Assembly (NCBI RefSeq): GCF_016545825.1
Contig: NC_052622.1
Coordinates: forward strand, 40,571,263 to 40,635,262
DNA: 64,000 bases
DNA from: Eucalyptus grandis
Lineage: Eukaryota > Streptophyta > Magnoliopsida > Myrtales > Myrtaceae
Direction of reading: 5' to 3'
Of this stretch, positions 23,179-34,792 are shown piece after piece. Positions within the stretch are counted from its first letter, which is position 1. Every line of letters begins with the position of its first letter. The notes below the pieces were generated by a model that saw nothing but the letters and a program-made list of their open reading frames with translations, searched no databases and was not told where the DNA came from. The position numbers and the translations under genes were made by a program.

Positions 23179-23534
23179 TTCTCTTTTGTAATGAAGACTA
23201 AACTATATAATGCAAACTTAGATTTGAAGGGGGAAGGCGTCGCGGGGATCCAGGCAGGGTACCCTAGGAAACCCCCACAAAGGGCCGGACCTCCCGTGGG
23301 GTTTCTATTTTTATTGAGGGAGAACCCCTCCCTCTATCTTGTCTTTCCAAGATGTCAAAGCCTTTTAAGATCTTGCTTAGGACCAAAGTCGGGCGAGAGA
23401 GAGAAGTTTTGTCCCTGACATTTGGGCTCCACTTTGAACATGTGTCACAACTTTAGGACCTTTCCTATTTACTACGTTATGCAATTCTCTTTTGTAATGA
23501 AGACTAAACTATATAATGCAAACTTAGATTTGAA
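23179..23534. repeat. 50-bp perfect direct repeat flanking a 256-bp segment
   Basis: An identical 50-bp sequence beginning TTCTCTTTTGTAATGAAGAC occurs at 23179-23228 and 23485-23534. The intervening 256 bp is richer in G and C and contains no known domain. It resembles a small segmental duplication with an insertion, or a short LTR-like arrangement without other LTR signals. Confidence 0.9.
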
Positions 23535-23594
23535 TGCGACCAATGAAAATATCATGATCGAATTCTAATGACACGGGAAGATAAAATAAAATTA

Positions 23595-24026
23595 GGGAAA
23601 TTGACACAAATAGTCCCTGAACTTTGGTTCAATGTATAATTTGGTCTTTAAACTTTTTATTTATCCAACATGATCCTGAACTTTAACTCTATGTGTAATA
23701 ATATGGTCCATGAATTTTTAATTTGTTCAATATAGTTTCTAAACTTTCGATATATATTCAATCTAGTCCTTAAATTGTATGGATATGTTTAATATAGTCC
23801 TTCCATAAGTATTCAAGATCAGTGACTACATTGAATATCTTCATATAGTTTAGGGACTGGATTGAACATATACAAAAAATTTAGGGAATATATTGAACAA
23901 ATTAAAAGTTCAGAGACTACATTACACATTTGGTTAAAGTTCAGGAACCACATTGAATAAATTAAAATTTTATGGACCAAATTGTACATTAGGCAAAAGT
24001 TTAAAGAATGTATGTGTCATTATCCC
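23595..24026. mobile_element. 432-bp fold-back MITE, Mutator-like (9-bp TSD)
   Basis: A perfect 9-bp target duplication, ATAAAATTA, lies at 23586-23594 and 24027-24035. The termini are inverted (GGGAAATTGACAC and, inverted, GGGATAATGACAC). The two halves are inverted copies built from AGTCC(C)TGAACTTT-type words, so the whole element can fold back. A 9-bp duplication is the hallmark of Mutator-like elements. Confidence 0.88.
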
Positions 24027-24273
24027 ATAAAATTACTCTAATATGGCATGCAATTTTAGTTAAATGAACTTGGACATGTAATCACTAAATGACATAGAAT
24101 TGAGGACATGACATGGATGGTGACAAGGCAATGATGTGGCATATATAATGTGGCATGGTGACATGGCAAGTTACAATGACGTGGCAAGATGACATGGCAT
24201 AACATGATGCAACCTAATCTATATGATGTTAACTTTGGGTTTTTTTAATTAAATTTGGAGTAAATAATTAATA

Positions 24274-24657
24274 GGGTTAATACACGAAAAATTCCAAACT
24301 AATATAAATGTGACAAATTTATCCTAAGATAATTTTTTCATCACAAAAAAATTCCAAATTGATACATCTGTAACAAATTTACCTTTCGTTAGTTTTTGTT
24401 AAATTTACATTAATACCATGAAAAATCACAAAATTTGTACACCTATGATAAACATAGAGTAAAACTCTAAACTAAAACATTCATTCACTGTCGCATGTCA
24501 TCCGATTCAGCAATTTGAAGGTAAAATTTATTGAAAATTAGTAGAAGCTAAATTGGTCACATATGTATCAATTTGAGATTTTTGGAGGTAAAAAAAATTA
24601 ATTTATGATAAATTTATCATAAGTGTATTAGTTTGAGATTTTTCGTGATACGGACCC
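24274..24657. mobile_element. 384-bp MITE of a second family (9-bp TSD)
   Basis: A perfect 9-bp duplication, TAATTAATA, lies at 24265-24273 and 24658-24666. The ends are inverted: GGGTTAATACACGAAAAAT and, inverted, GGGTCCGTATCACGAAAAAT. Internal words CAAACTAAT and GTGACAAATTTA are repeated in inverted form. A relative lies near 36.2-36.6 kb. Confidence 0.88.
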
Positions 24658-25326
24658 TAATTAATAAAAAAGAAATTACCTAATGTGAAGAGTTATCTAA
24701 ATTAAATTAGAAAATAATTTAAATTAAATGTTATTTCAACTTGGAGACTTATCTTAAACTATTGAATATAATCTAACACGCAATCTTATTCAAATAAATA
24801 AATAAATAAATAAATCCTAATCTATCACGAGATGCAAAATTTTATATTTTCAAAATAGGAAAGTAAAGCAAAGCAAATAGATAAGCTCCTAATCAAGCAA
24901 AATTATCCAACCAATTCAAATAAAATTTCAGAAGAGGTTAACTGACCCCACGAGTCTAACCAGAGGCTCCCTCCATCTCTAGGAAGATGGAGATCCTTCC
25001 TCTTTGTGATCCTACTAATGCTCATGTCCCCTTCAATGGAGGTGAAAGTGGGAGAAACGAAGAAACTGGATTTGATGATTTTGGTGGAGATGGGGAAAGC
25101 TGAAGCCCTGGCCTCACACCGGTTGAGTTCCCAGAAGCCTCCATTTTGTTTTCTCTCTCCTTTTCTTGAATTTGTGCAGAAAAATCCCCGGTATTAAAAA
25201 CCAACGTCCCTGTCAACCACTGCCCCGTAAAATACAGGCCAAAAATCCCAACGTGTGGCCCCTAGGAACTTAGCACGCTCGTCCACGGGATTTCTCCTCT
25301 CTCTCTCTCTCTTTCTCTCTATATTT

Positions 25327-25338
25327 ATATATATAAAA
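25327..25338 (+). promoter_or_regulatory. TATA box of the Rubisco activase gene
   Basis: TATATATAAAAG preceded by a (CT)n pyrimidine patch at 25296-25320, typical of plant photosynthesis genes. It lies about 195 bp before the first ATG (25522) and about 520 bp before the ATG used here. Confidence 0.55.
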
Positions 25339-25404
25339 GCTCCTCTCACGCCTCTCTTTCTCCGTCGTCAAACGACAACACTCCAAAAACAGCACGCTCA
25401 ACTT

Positions 25405-25451
25405 CCACGTCCTTAAAAAAAAAAAAAAAAAAAAAAAAAAACCACGTCCTT
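25405..25451 (+). mobile_element. Poly-A-only retro-insertion in the Rubisco activase leader
   Basis: CCACGTCCTT occurs at 25405-25414 and 25442-25451, with exactly 27 A between. This is the expected footprint of a LINE-driven insertion that stopped within the A-tail. It lies between the TATA box and the coding start, so it may be transcribed. Confidence 0.7.
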
Positions 25452-25846
25452 TCGTCTTCTACCGCCTAAGCTTTGTGAACTTTTCCCTTTTGATCGGAGC
25501 CGTCGGGTTCGGCACAGATCTATGGCTGCCTCGGTGGCTGCTGCCGCAGCTGTTTACACCGCATCGGTGCTCTGTTTTTCCCGCCAACCCCTGTTTTCGT
25601 GCGTAGTTTTAAGGCTCCGAGTTCATGAAAAGCGTCAAACCCACTTCGTCCTTTCTTCTCTTTTTCATCGTCTCTGCTTGATCATAGCGGTCATTCAACT
25701 GTTTAAGCGTACGAAGTAGAAAGCACGCTCTGTTTTCATGAAAGGAGTTTGCTTCTTTTGTTCATCTTTGGGGAAGTTACGAGATCACACGTGACTTGTT
25801 AGGCTTCCATAGCTAGTGAATTCATACTGTATTCACAATCTCTACG

Positions 25847-27910
25847 ATGTCTGTGTTGGGGTCTCCTCCTATAGTGGGACTTAGTGTTAACAAGGGCCTG
25901 ACCTCGATCCAGCTAAATGCGAGCTGCGCCAGCCCGAGAAATTCGGGTCCTAGCTCTCCGTTCTTGGGGAGGAGCTTCAAGAAACCGAGCTGCAAGATCA
26001 ACCGCCCGAAAGTGTTGTCCAGGAGCCCGGCGGTCGCGGAAGACGATGAGGAGAAACAGACATCTAAGGACAGATGGGGAGGGCTTGGGACTGACACCTC
26101 GGATGACCAGCAAGACATAACCAGAGGAAAGGGGATGGTTGACACTCTCTTTCAAGCGCCGATGGGGACCGGCGCTCACTATGCCGTCATGAGTTCATAC
26201 GACTACATCAGCGCTGGTCTTCGACAGTGAGTAACACACTTTGTCCCATCGCCATGTCTTTTAATTAAGTTTTGGAAGTGAAGAAAAACACTTGATTCGA
26301 GTACTAAACTCGTTGTGGCAGGTTGGCATTTGATAACACCATGGATGGCTTCTACATTGCTCCCGCATTTATGGACAAAGTTGTGGTCCACATAACCAAG
26401 AACTTCTTGAATCTTCCAAACATCAAGGTAAGTTTAACATATCGAAATTATGCAACTTTATTTTGAATCTTGAATTTGAAGAGGAAAGAAATTTTATCGA
26501 TGATTAACTCTATTGATGACAGGTTCCTCTCATTTTGGGTATATGGGGTGGGAAAGGCCAGGGAAAATCATTCCAATGTGAGCTCGTGTTCGCCAAAATG
26601 GGAATCAAGTGAGTATTCATCAATTTCTACTCCTTGGATAAAATTGAGAATCTTCACATAAAGAGGTACCTAAACATTTTTTACTATATGGAAATGGATT
26701 TTCAGCCCCATAATGATGAGTGCGGGAGAACTAGAAAGCGGGAATGCTGGTGAGCCCGCAAAGCTGATCAGACAGAGGTATCGGGAGGCGGTGGACATCA
26801 TCAGGAAAGGGAAGATGTGCTGCCTCTTTATCAACGATCTTGACGCGGGAGCGGGAAGGCTCGGTGGGACCACACAGTACACAGTGAACAACCAGATGGT
26901 GAATGCGACCCTCATGAACATTGCCGACAATCCCACCAACGTGCAACTTCCTGGCATGTACAACAAGGAGGAGAACCCCGAGTTCCCATCATAGTCACCG
27001 GGAATGACTTCTCCACGCTGTACGCCCTCTCATTCGCGATGGCCGGATGGAGAAGTTTTACTGGTCGCCCACACGGGAAGACAGGATCGGCGTTTGCACC
27101 GGGATTTTCAGGACCGACAATGTCCCAAAGGAAGATATAGTCAAGCTTGTCGACACATTCCCTGGTCAATCGATTGGTAGGCTTCTTCTTAATCGTAACA
27201 GGACATTCCTTAATCTTACTCTTTTTATCATTGTGCTACATAGCAAGCGAACTAACATTCCTAGCTGATTAACCCTGTTCGGTTTGGCAATCTTTGTTAT
27301 TGTTGGAAGAGAATTCATACTTTTTGACAGTACATGAATGGAGAATGTAAATTAGGAAGATGGAACTAACATCAGTGTCCACCGTGCAGATTTCTTCGGA
27401 GCAATCAGGGCAAGAGTGTATGACGATGAAGTAAGGAAATGGGTTGCCGAAACTGGAGTTGAAAATGTAGGGAAAAGACTCGTGAACTCCAAAGAGGGAC
27501 CCCCGACCTTTGAGCAGCCGCGGATGACTCTGGACAAGCTACTCGAGTATGGGAACATGCTCGTCCAGGAGCAAGAGAATGTGAAGAGAGTCCAGCTGTC
27601 GGATAAGTACTTGAAAGAGGCCGCTCTTGGGGATGCGAACGAGGATGCTATTAAGAATGGAAGTTTCTATGGTTAGATCCTTTCATCCTAAAATGACATG
27701 GTCGAAGATTTGGCTCTGGATTTAGGATGACAATACAAATGAAGATTTGGGAAGAACAATAACTTAAGCATTTCAATTGTCGATTTCGACGCAGGCAAAG
27801 CGGCACAACAGGTTAATCTTCCGGTTCCTGAAGGATGCACTGACCCATCTGCTACGAGTTATGATCCAACTGCTCGAAGCGATGATGGAAGCTGTGTGTA
27901 CCGCTTTTAG
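25847..27910 (+). CDS. RCA: Rubisco activase, alpha-type C-terminus; two 1-nt frameshifts
   Basis: This is a chloroplast stromal AAA+ ATPase that removes inhibitory sugar phosphates from Rubisco. Exons: 25847-26226, 26322-26427, 26523-26608, 26706-27176, 27390-27671, 27795-27910. All introns are GT-AG. Conserved blocks are [23 protein letters not shown], Walker A GGKGQGKS (residues 171-178), Walker [14 protein letters not shown], the [11 protein letters not shown] region, and the alpha-isoform tail with two Cys (EGCTDP...DDGSCVYRF) that gives thioredoxin-dependent control in the family. In exon 4 one base is missing in the C run at 26976-26979 and one at 27025-27027. As read, the protein stops after [10 protein letters not shown]. 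With full-length spacing it would be about 480 aa. The N-terminus is uncertain: an ATG at 25522 (MAASVAAAA...) resembles the usual start and could be a separate first exon. Confidence 0.9.
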
Positions 27911-28315
27911 ATCCATTACAAGCCATTAAGGATAGTAAAATAGGGCTTAAACCCCTGAAGTTTACTGTATATGAGTTAAAAAAAAACTGCCTGTTTAGAC
28001 CGAATCAGTAGTAGCATTTGCTTTATTTTCCCTTTCTTTTGGATAATCACACGGAAATTTGTCAAGATGTGGGCTCCTTGCTCATTTTCTCGCAACCTCT
28101 TGCAAGATGTTCTTCGTGATGACATATTGTTCGCTCAAAAGTTGCCAATAAAATAGCCAACAATGTGCAGAAGCTTGAAATGACCACCTTGAAATTTCTC
28201 CGCAGTCATTGAAATAGAGATCAGACAATTTCAGCCAAGAAAGGAATGATTACTTGGCTTATGGGGTTCGACTGCAGCTTGAAAATGGTTCGACCTCGAT
28301 AGCACGATACCAACG
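27911..28315. other. Rubisco activase 3' flank
   Basis: It should hold the 3' UTR. AATAAA-like words are seen (for example CAATAAAA near 28147). No further gene is seen. Confidence 0.4.
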
Positions 28316-30444
28316 AACAAGAGAACAAGATGGACGTCACGCAAACATGTAAATAATCGCAAAAGAATAGAAGTCTCAGATGGAAAAGACTAAACGAAGT
28401 GAAGTCATGTTCTCAGATGTTTGTGCGTGCCTTCCTCTCTTCCAAAGGTCCATTTTTACCTGGTGGCTTCTCCAACTGCACTGATCCATGTTCTGGTAAA
28501 TGATCTCACTCCCCCAGTTAACTGTCTCGGCTTTTAAGTTGCCTTTTTCCCGTGATCTTAGTACTCCATTTTCGTTTTGGTTTATGGTATGTACTGTAGG
28601 ATTTACCACTCAACTTCTCCACCTTCTTCATCGGCTTTACATTAACCTCCTTTCAGAATCTTGACATTCACAACTTCAGCTTTTCTACCACATACTGGAT
28701 TTTATCTACATTAGTGATCGGTTGGCTTTGGACATTTTGGGTGCCAAAACAAACATATCATCGTCTTTCTTTTGGTCTTGGAACTATTCTTAGGTCTGCC
28801 ACTCTTGCTGCTTGACTATTTCAAATCAATCTTGCCCAGAGTAATCACTTTCTCAGCTTGCTCATCTTCGCTTTTCACACAGGTGAGTGCATTCAGCCTT
28901 TACTGTAACATCTTCCACTGAAATTCTCTCTACACTCTACACCATCTACCAATTATCAACCAAATTTTCTTATGAAAAAAAGCGCGAAAAGAACGATGTG
29001 AGGGCCTGATCCTCATGATCAATCTTAATAATAGTAATGGTTAGATAAAATTGATTCCAAAATGCACTGGGAAAATAGTATTATGGGTCTGCAACGTACA
29101 ATTCATCCCAAAATGCATTTAAACATATCAGTCAAAGTACTAACAGTCACAACAATTCCAAACCTAGACTTAACTATCTAGAAACTCATAGGTGACGTTT
29201 GCTTGTAGATACGCAGAGGGTGTCAATAGGAGGTTAAGCTTCAGAACCAAATTGCTCAGACCAAAGTCCCATGCATTTCAATTGAGGCGAACATAGAAAT
29301 TCTTGAGTTGGAATACAACAATCTTTTATTATAACCGAAGGAATATAAAGAAACCCAATAAAGAAACCTGTACTTGCAAGTCCAAGGAGTGACCTCTCAA
29401 CTGACTCATTAAAATCATAGAGCTAAATGCGTCCACCTATTTTCTTACGGCAGGGGTCTCTGAATCTTTCTTCGATTTCAATGGGAAGATCAATGCATCA
29501 TGCTGAGATTGTAGTGTGGCTATTGCTGCTTGATGATTTCTTTTATATTGCTTCTTCATCTCCTTGAGTTGACGTGCTTCATCATAGTTTCTACTTTGCT
29601 TGTAAAAAGTGGGGTATGGAAAAATAAGTTGGATAGACGCCAAGCCTGCAACCTGCTATGCTACCGTCACTGTCATCTCCAGATATGCGATTCACTACTA
29701 CACTTCTTTCGATTGAAATAGAATCTGAAGACTCCTTGCATTGAAGACGTTCCTGCATTAATACTAGTGCTACGTTTCCACACTAACGCCGTCGCTCTAT
29801 CCTGTAGTTTGAGAAAACGTTGAAGACTGCACAAAGATAAGTAAGAAACTAGGGGAAAGATTATAATTCAGCACGTACATAACAGCAAATATGTAAAACT
29901 TATTGTGCAAAGTATGTAACGCCAATACTTTAGCGCAAGAACGGCTATTGCTCTAAAACCAAATCTTCAATTCAGAATCTGACAAAATGGGCGCCGACAC
30001 GTAAAAAGTAAAGCCATCAACTAGTGTGCAAAGGAAGACTTATAAAATAGACCGATCTACAGATCAGCAGATTTTAATTCATAGATCAGTCCGCAGAGGG
30101 TGAATGGATCTGCAGATCAGTCTTGGACTATCCTCGCATACCAACAGCAAACAACAAAACTGCCCTTACACTAAACTTCCTACAGCAAGCAGCAAAACCC
30201 CTCCAAATGGACGATCTATACCAAGTCCATATATTTCCCAATCGGCATATCTCTGAAAGTTAACCATGTCACGTCCAGTAGATGATTTATTGGCAAATTT
30301 ATCTCAAGGTTGTGCAGGTGTCGTTTGAGATGCAAACAGTCTGTTCCCGACTTGGTCACTTATGGGGATTCTAGTTTCGTCCAAATGCCAAAGCAGCCAA
30401 CTTCTCCTCTTCAACCTTCATCATAGTCTCAATCCAGTGATGTC
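28316..30444 (-). pseudogene. Copy A of a tandemly duplicated, unrecognised decayed gene
   Basis: About 2.1 kb that recurs as copy B at 30448-32487. On the minus strand short exon-like islands survive. One (29437-29643) reads NYDEARQLKEMKKQYK... and is probably coiled-coil. Another (about 28800-28880) has an acidic-to-basic run with SGRPKNSSKTKRK, which is AT-hook- or NLS-like. A third (about 30380-30420) reads TMMKVEEEKLAALA. Stops and frameshifts interrupt each. I do not recognise the parent family; the islands suggest a nuclear protein. Confidence 0.5.
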
Positions 30445-30447
30445 TTG

Positions 30448-32487
30448 AACAAGAGAACAAGATTTTTTGTCACATGAACACGTAAATAATCGCAAAGAAT
30501 AGAAGTCTCAGATGGAAAAGACTAAAGAGTAAATGAAGTGAAGTCATGTTCTCAGATGTTTGTGCGCGCCTTCCTCTCTTTCAAAGGTCCATTTGTACCT
30601 GGTGGCTTCTCAGAACTCCCTGATCCATGTTCTGATAGATGATCCCACTAACCTGGTTAACTGTCTCAGCTTTTAAGTTGCCTTTTTCCCTCGATCTTAA
30701 CAGTCCGTTTTCGTTTTAGTTGACGGTATTTACTATAGGATTTACCACTCTCAACTTATTCTCCTTCTTCATCGGCTTTACATTAACTGCCTTTCAGAAT
30801 CTTGGCATTTGCAACTTTAGGTTTTCGACCTCACACTGGATTTTATCTACATTAGTGATTGCTTGGCTGCATAAGATTCTCAAGGTCGATCGCCACATCA
30901 TCCAGCAACATTCCCTTTGGACATTTTGGGTGCCACAACAAACATATCATCATGTGTCTCTTGGTCTTGGAACTATTCTTAGGTCTGCCACTCTTGCTAC
31001 TTGACTATTTCAAATCAATCTTGCCCTGAGTAATCATTTTCTCGGCTTGCCCATCTTTGCTTTTCACACAAGTGAGTCAATTGCAGCCTTTACGGTAGCA
31101 TCTTCTACTGAAATTCTCTCTACACTCTATACCATCTACCAGTTATCGACCAAATATTCATACAAGAAAAGCAGCGAACAGAACAGTGTGAGGGCTTGAT
31201 CCTCATGATCAATCTTAATAATAGTAGTAGTTAGATAAAATCAATTCCAAAATGCACTTGGAAAATAGTATTATGGTGCTGCAACGCACAATTCATCCCA
31301 AAGTGCATTCAAATATATCAATCAAAGTACTAACAGTCGTACAAAAATTCCAAACCTAGACTAAACTATCTATGAACTCATAGGTGACGTTTTCTTGTAG
31401 ATACACAGAGTGTCTCAAGAGGAGGTTAAGCTCCACAACCAAATTGCTTAGACCAAAGTCCCTTACATTATCAATTGGAGGCGAACATAGAAATTCTTAG
31501 AGTTGGAATACAATAACCTTTCACAATAACTGAAGGAGAACAAAGAAACCCCATAAAGAAACTTGTGCTTGCAAGTCCAAGGAGTGACCTCACAACTGAC
31601 TCATTAAAATCGTAGACTTAAGTGCGTCCACCCATTTTCTTACAGCAGAGGTCTCCGAATCTTTCTTCGATTTCAATGTGAAGATCGATGTATCATGCTA
31701 AGATTGTAGTGTGGCTATTGCTGCTTGATGTTGCTCTGCTCCTTCTTCTCCTTGAGCTGACGCGCTTCATTGTAGTTTCTACTTCGCTTGGAAATGTGGG
31801 GTATGGAAAATTGAGTTGGATAGACTAGCCTCTAACCTGCTATGCTTCCATTACTGTCATCTCCAAATATCTGATTCACTACTACTCTTCTTTCGATTGA
31901 AGTAGAATCTGAAGACTCCTTGCATTGAAGACATTCCTGCACTAATAACTTTGCTACGTTCCCACACTTATGCTATTGCTTTATTCTGTAGTTTGAGAAA
32001 ACATTGAAGACTGCACCCAAAAAAGAAAGAAAGAAAGAAACTAGGGGAAAAATTATAATTCGGCAGGTACAAAATAGCAAGTATGTAAGGAAGACATATA
32101 AACTGGACCAATCTGCATATCAGCAGCTTAGCAATCAATCATAGATCAGTCTGCAGACGGTGAATGGATCTGCAGATCAGTCTTGGACTATCCTCGCATG
32201 CCAACAGCAGACAAAAAAAATGCTCCTAGACTAAACTTCTAACGGCAAGCAGCAAATCCCCTCCAAATGGACAATCTATACCAAGTCCATATATTTCGCA
32301 ATCAGCACATCTCTGAAAGTTAACCATGCTCACGTCCAGTAGATGTTTCATTGACATACTTATCTCGAGGTTGTGTAGCTGTTGTTTGAGATACAAATGA
32401 TCTGTATGGGGATTCTAGTTTCTTCCGTATGCCTCAAAAGCCGACTTCTCCTATTCAGCCTTCATCAAAGTCTCAATCTGGCGACGT
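30448..32487 (-). pseudogene. Copy B of the duplicated unrecognised gene remnant
   Basis: Direct tandem copy of 28316-30444. Anchors such as GAAGTCATGTTCTCAGATGT (28401 and 30540) and TGAATGGATCTGCAGATCAG (30101 and 32161) line up with offsets of about 2060-2140 bp. Identity is perhaps 85-90% with small indels. Copy B has a ~40-bp stretch near 30865-30910 that copy A lacks. Gene-like sequence continues just past the repeat (about 32487-32600; minus-strand RHCNDMDTFLLLWKKDEKAD), suggesting copy B is closer to the original locus. Confidence 0.6.
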
Positions 32488-32599
32488 CAACTCATAAGAT
32501 CCGCCTTTTCATCCTTTTTCCAGAGTAGTAGGAAGGTGTCCATATCATTGCAGTGCCTTTTACAAAACTGCGAGTCTACCAGCAAAGCACGCACATTGA

Positions 32600-34790
32600 T
32601 TATAACCCCACTTCAATACTACGTTGTTAGAAAATTCCAATGATCATATAGAGTGATATACTAGCAAACACTAGACAACGTTGAACAGATTCAAATTACG
32701 TGGTTCAGTCACCCAGATCAATTTCACTCTTCAAGAATTCGATGGTCTCTCGTGTCTCTCAGCTCAGAGAGGATCTTTCTGACAACTGACATGCATCACA
32801 ACCCCTACACAATCCAGAAAACCAGCAAGAGTGGGAAACTATCAACAAGATACCCGCAGAGTTGATAAACTTGCTCTTTCCTAACCTTTCTTCAATAGAG
32901 TAGGATTCCACGAAGTCGCAAATTGAGCTAAAAACTCTGGACAGAATCAACATGTCTACTTTCATCTTTCGTCTTAAAACATCAACTAATTTGGAGGATT
33001 ACCGGCATTTGCATGAGGTAGAGACAAGTATACATACTAGTGATGAGTGATGACCAAGTGTGACATTGTTTCATTAGGACATTCCGCCTCTTCACATTTT
33101 ATCCCAATAAAGAAATACAAATTGAAATGGAAAAGTAAAATTTTGCATGTTATTTATTCGCTTCGTTCGTTAGGAAAAAGAAAAACAGATGTACTCTTCC
33201 TGACTACAGAGATATTGCAATTTTTAATAATATTCATCAATTTTTAAGTATAATATATAGTCTCCCAAATTATTGAGAAAAGATATGCTCTTCCATCTTG
33301 ATTAATGAAGAAAGTAACAATAACCAGGGAAAAGTGACATTATCCCGATCGTAGATTGATTAATATAGAATAATACAACTAGATAGCTAATATCTTAAAT
33401 TAAATTAATAAGTGTATGTAATTCTGTAAGTTGAATTAATTTCATACTTCAGATTACAAAATCATGAAGCTACCATTGAAATAAAATCTAATTATATTTC
33501 ATAAAGTATTCTCTTTGCTAACTTAGGTACTTATTTTTCTTTAAAAAATACTTGGTTTTTTAGCGACTTTCCGACCGAGAGAAGTGTACTTATCAAGCGA
33601 CAATATCGCGATAAAATAATTTCGTATAAGGACACTTGCATTAAAATTTTGATTTGTATTATCACCATTCACGAAAATCTATGATTGCAGAACAATTGAG
33701 CCGATCGGAGCACCGGGTTGCCAGCTATTTGTGCAAGAAAATCCAAGCAAGAGGTAAGTAACACGTGGTGGGGAATCCTCCTCAGAAAGGACTAACTTAT
33801 AAATAATTCACAAATTTGCAACTTGATCAATAGAAATATCTAGATAGCATTCAAAATACGTGAGCTAAGACAAAGTTGGCCACAATCCAAGAAAGTGCTC
33901 AGCGACTAGGCTTAATTAAATTAGTAATATTGGTACGAGAATATTTAAATATTAAATCACACATTCTTCTATCAATTTAAATTTTTAGAATAATTCAAAA
34001 TGAATAATTAATACTAATCCATAAAATTTCACAATCAGCATGAATCCGCCGCTCTTGGACATTTTCTTTAGGAAATATCGCTAAAGGTGGCTGCTTTCAA
34101 ATCTTCAGTATATTCCAAAGATTGAGATGGTAGTGATAGAATGTGATGTCACTGAGCACTTGGGAAGCCAGCCGAGTTTGACCAATGTACCGCATTATGG
34201 GTTTGTGCTAGGAGAGCTTAATAATTGATATTCTCGCCGTCCAGTTTGAAATTTCTCTTCATATAAGAAAATATTATGTTCTAGCGACTTTGTCAAGCTA
34301 ACGGAGACCGAACACAGGATGGTTCCTGCTATGTCTTACTTCAACTTGGATACTGGGGCCTAGACACTCCCTCGGGCTGTATTGGACACACTAGATTATT
34401 GTGAATTCGATTCGTAAAAAATTCGGATCACGTCAACCTTCTTTATAAGAGAAGAAAGTATTTCGTGTGATAGATACATCACACAACGGTAATGACATGA
34501 TGTAAACAATTAATTAAATTGCATTGCACTTAGCGCTACATGTATCCGTCAATGGACCTAGGGGTTGGTGGTGGCCCGACCCCTCGTTCCAAAAATGTCC
34601 TATTATTTAGAAGAAACAATTATCAAAAAAAGAAACTTAAATGTATTATTTTATGAAAATTTCGTGTCTCATTCAACTTATATCGAATTGTCAATTTGTT
34701 ATTGTTTATATGCATTTTACTTTCAATTGATTGATTACACTACGTAACAACCCATCACATGAAATATATTTTCTTTATATGGGGGCCACT
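32600..34790. other. AT-rich intergenic DNA with one orphan exon-like island
   Basis: The only coding-like trace is 33691-33753 on the plus strand. It has an acceptor-like ATTGCAG before it and a consensus GTAAGT donor after it, enclosing an open 63-nt stretch (TIEPIGAPGCQLFVQENPSK). No neighbouring exons were identified, so the parent gene is unknown. The rest shows nothing recognisable. Confidence 0.35.
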
Positions 34791-34792
34791 AA

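Noticed and set aside
23179..23534. Possible small LTR retroelement (TRIM) with 50-bp terminal repeats
   Set aside because: The repeats do not begin TG and end CA, and no primer-binding site or polypurine tract was seen; kept only as a direct repeat.
24961..25200. Short plus-strand coding-like stretch (MEILPLCDPTNAHVPF...) just upstream of the Rubisco activase promoter
   Set aside because: Stops after about 40 codons, with no splice signals or family resemblance that I could support.
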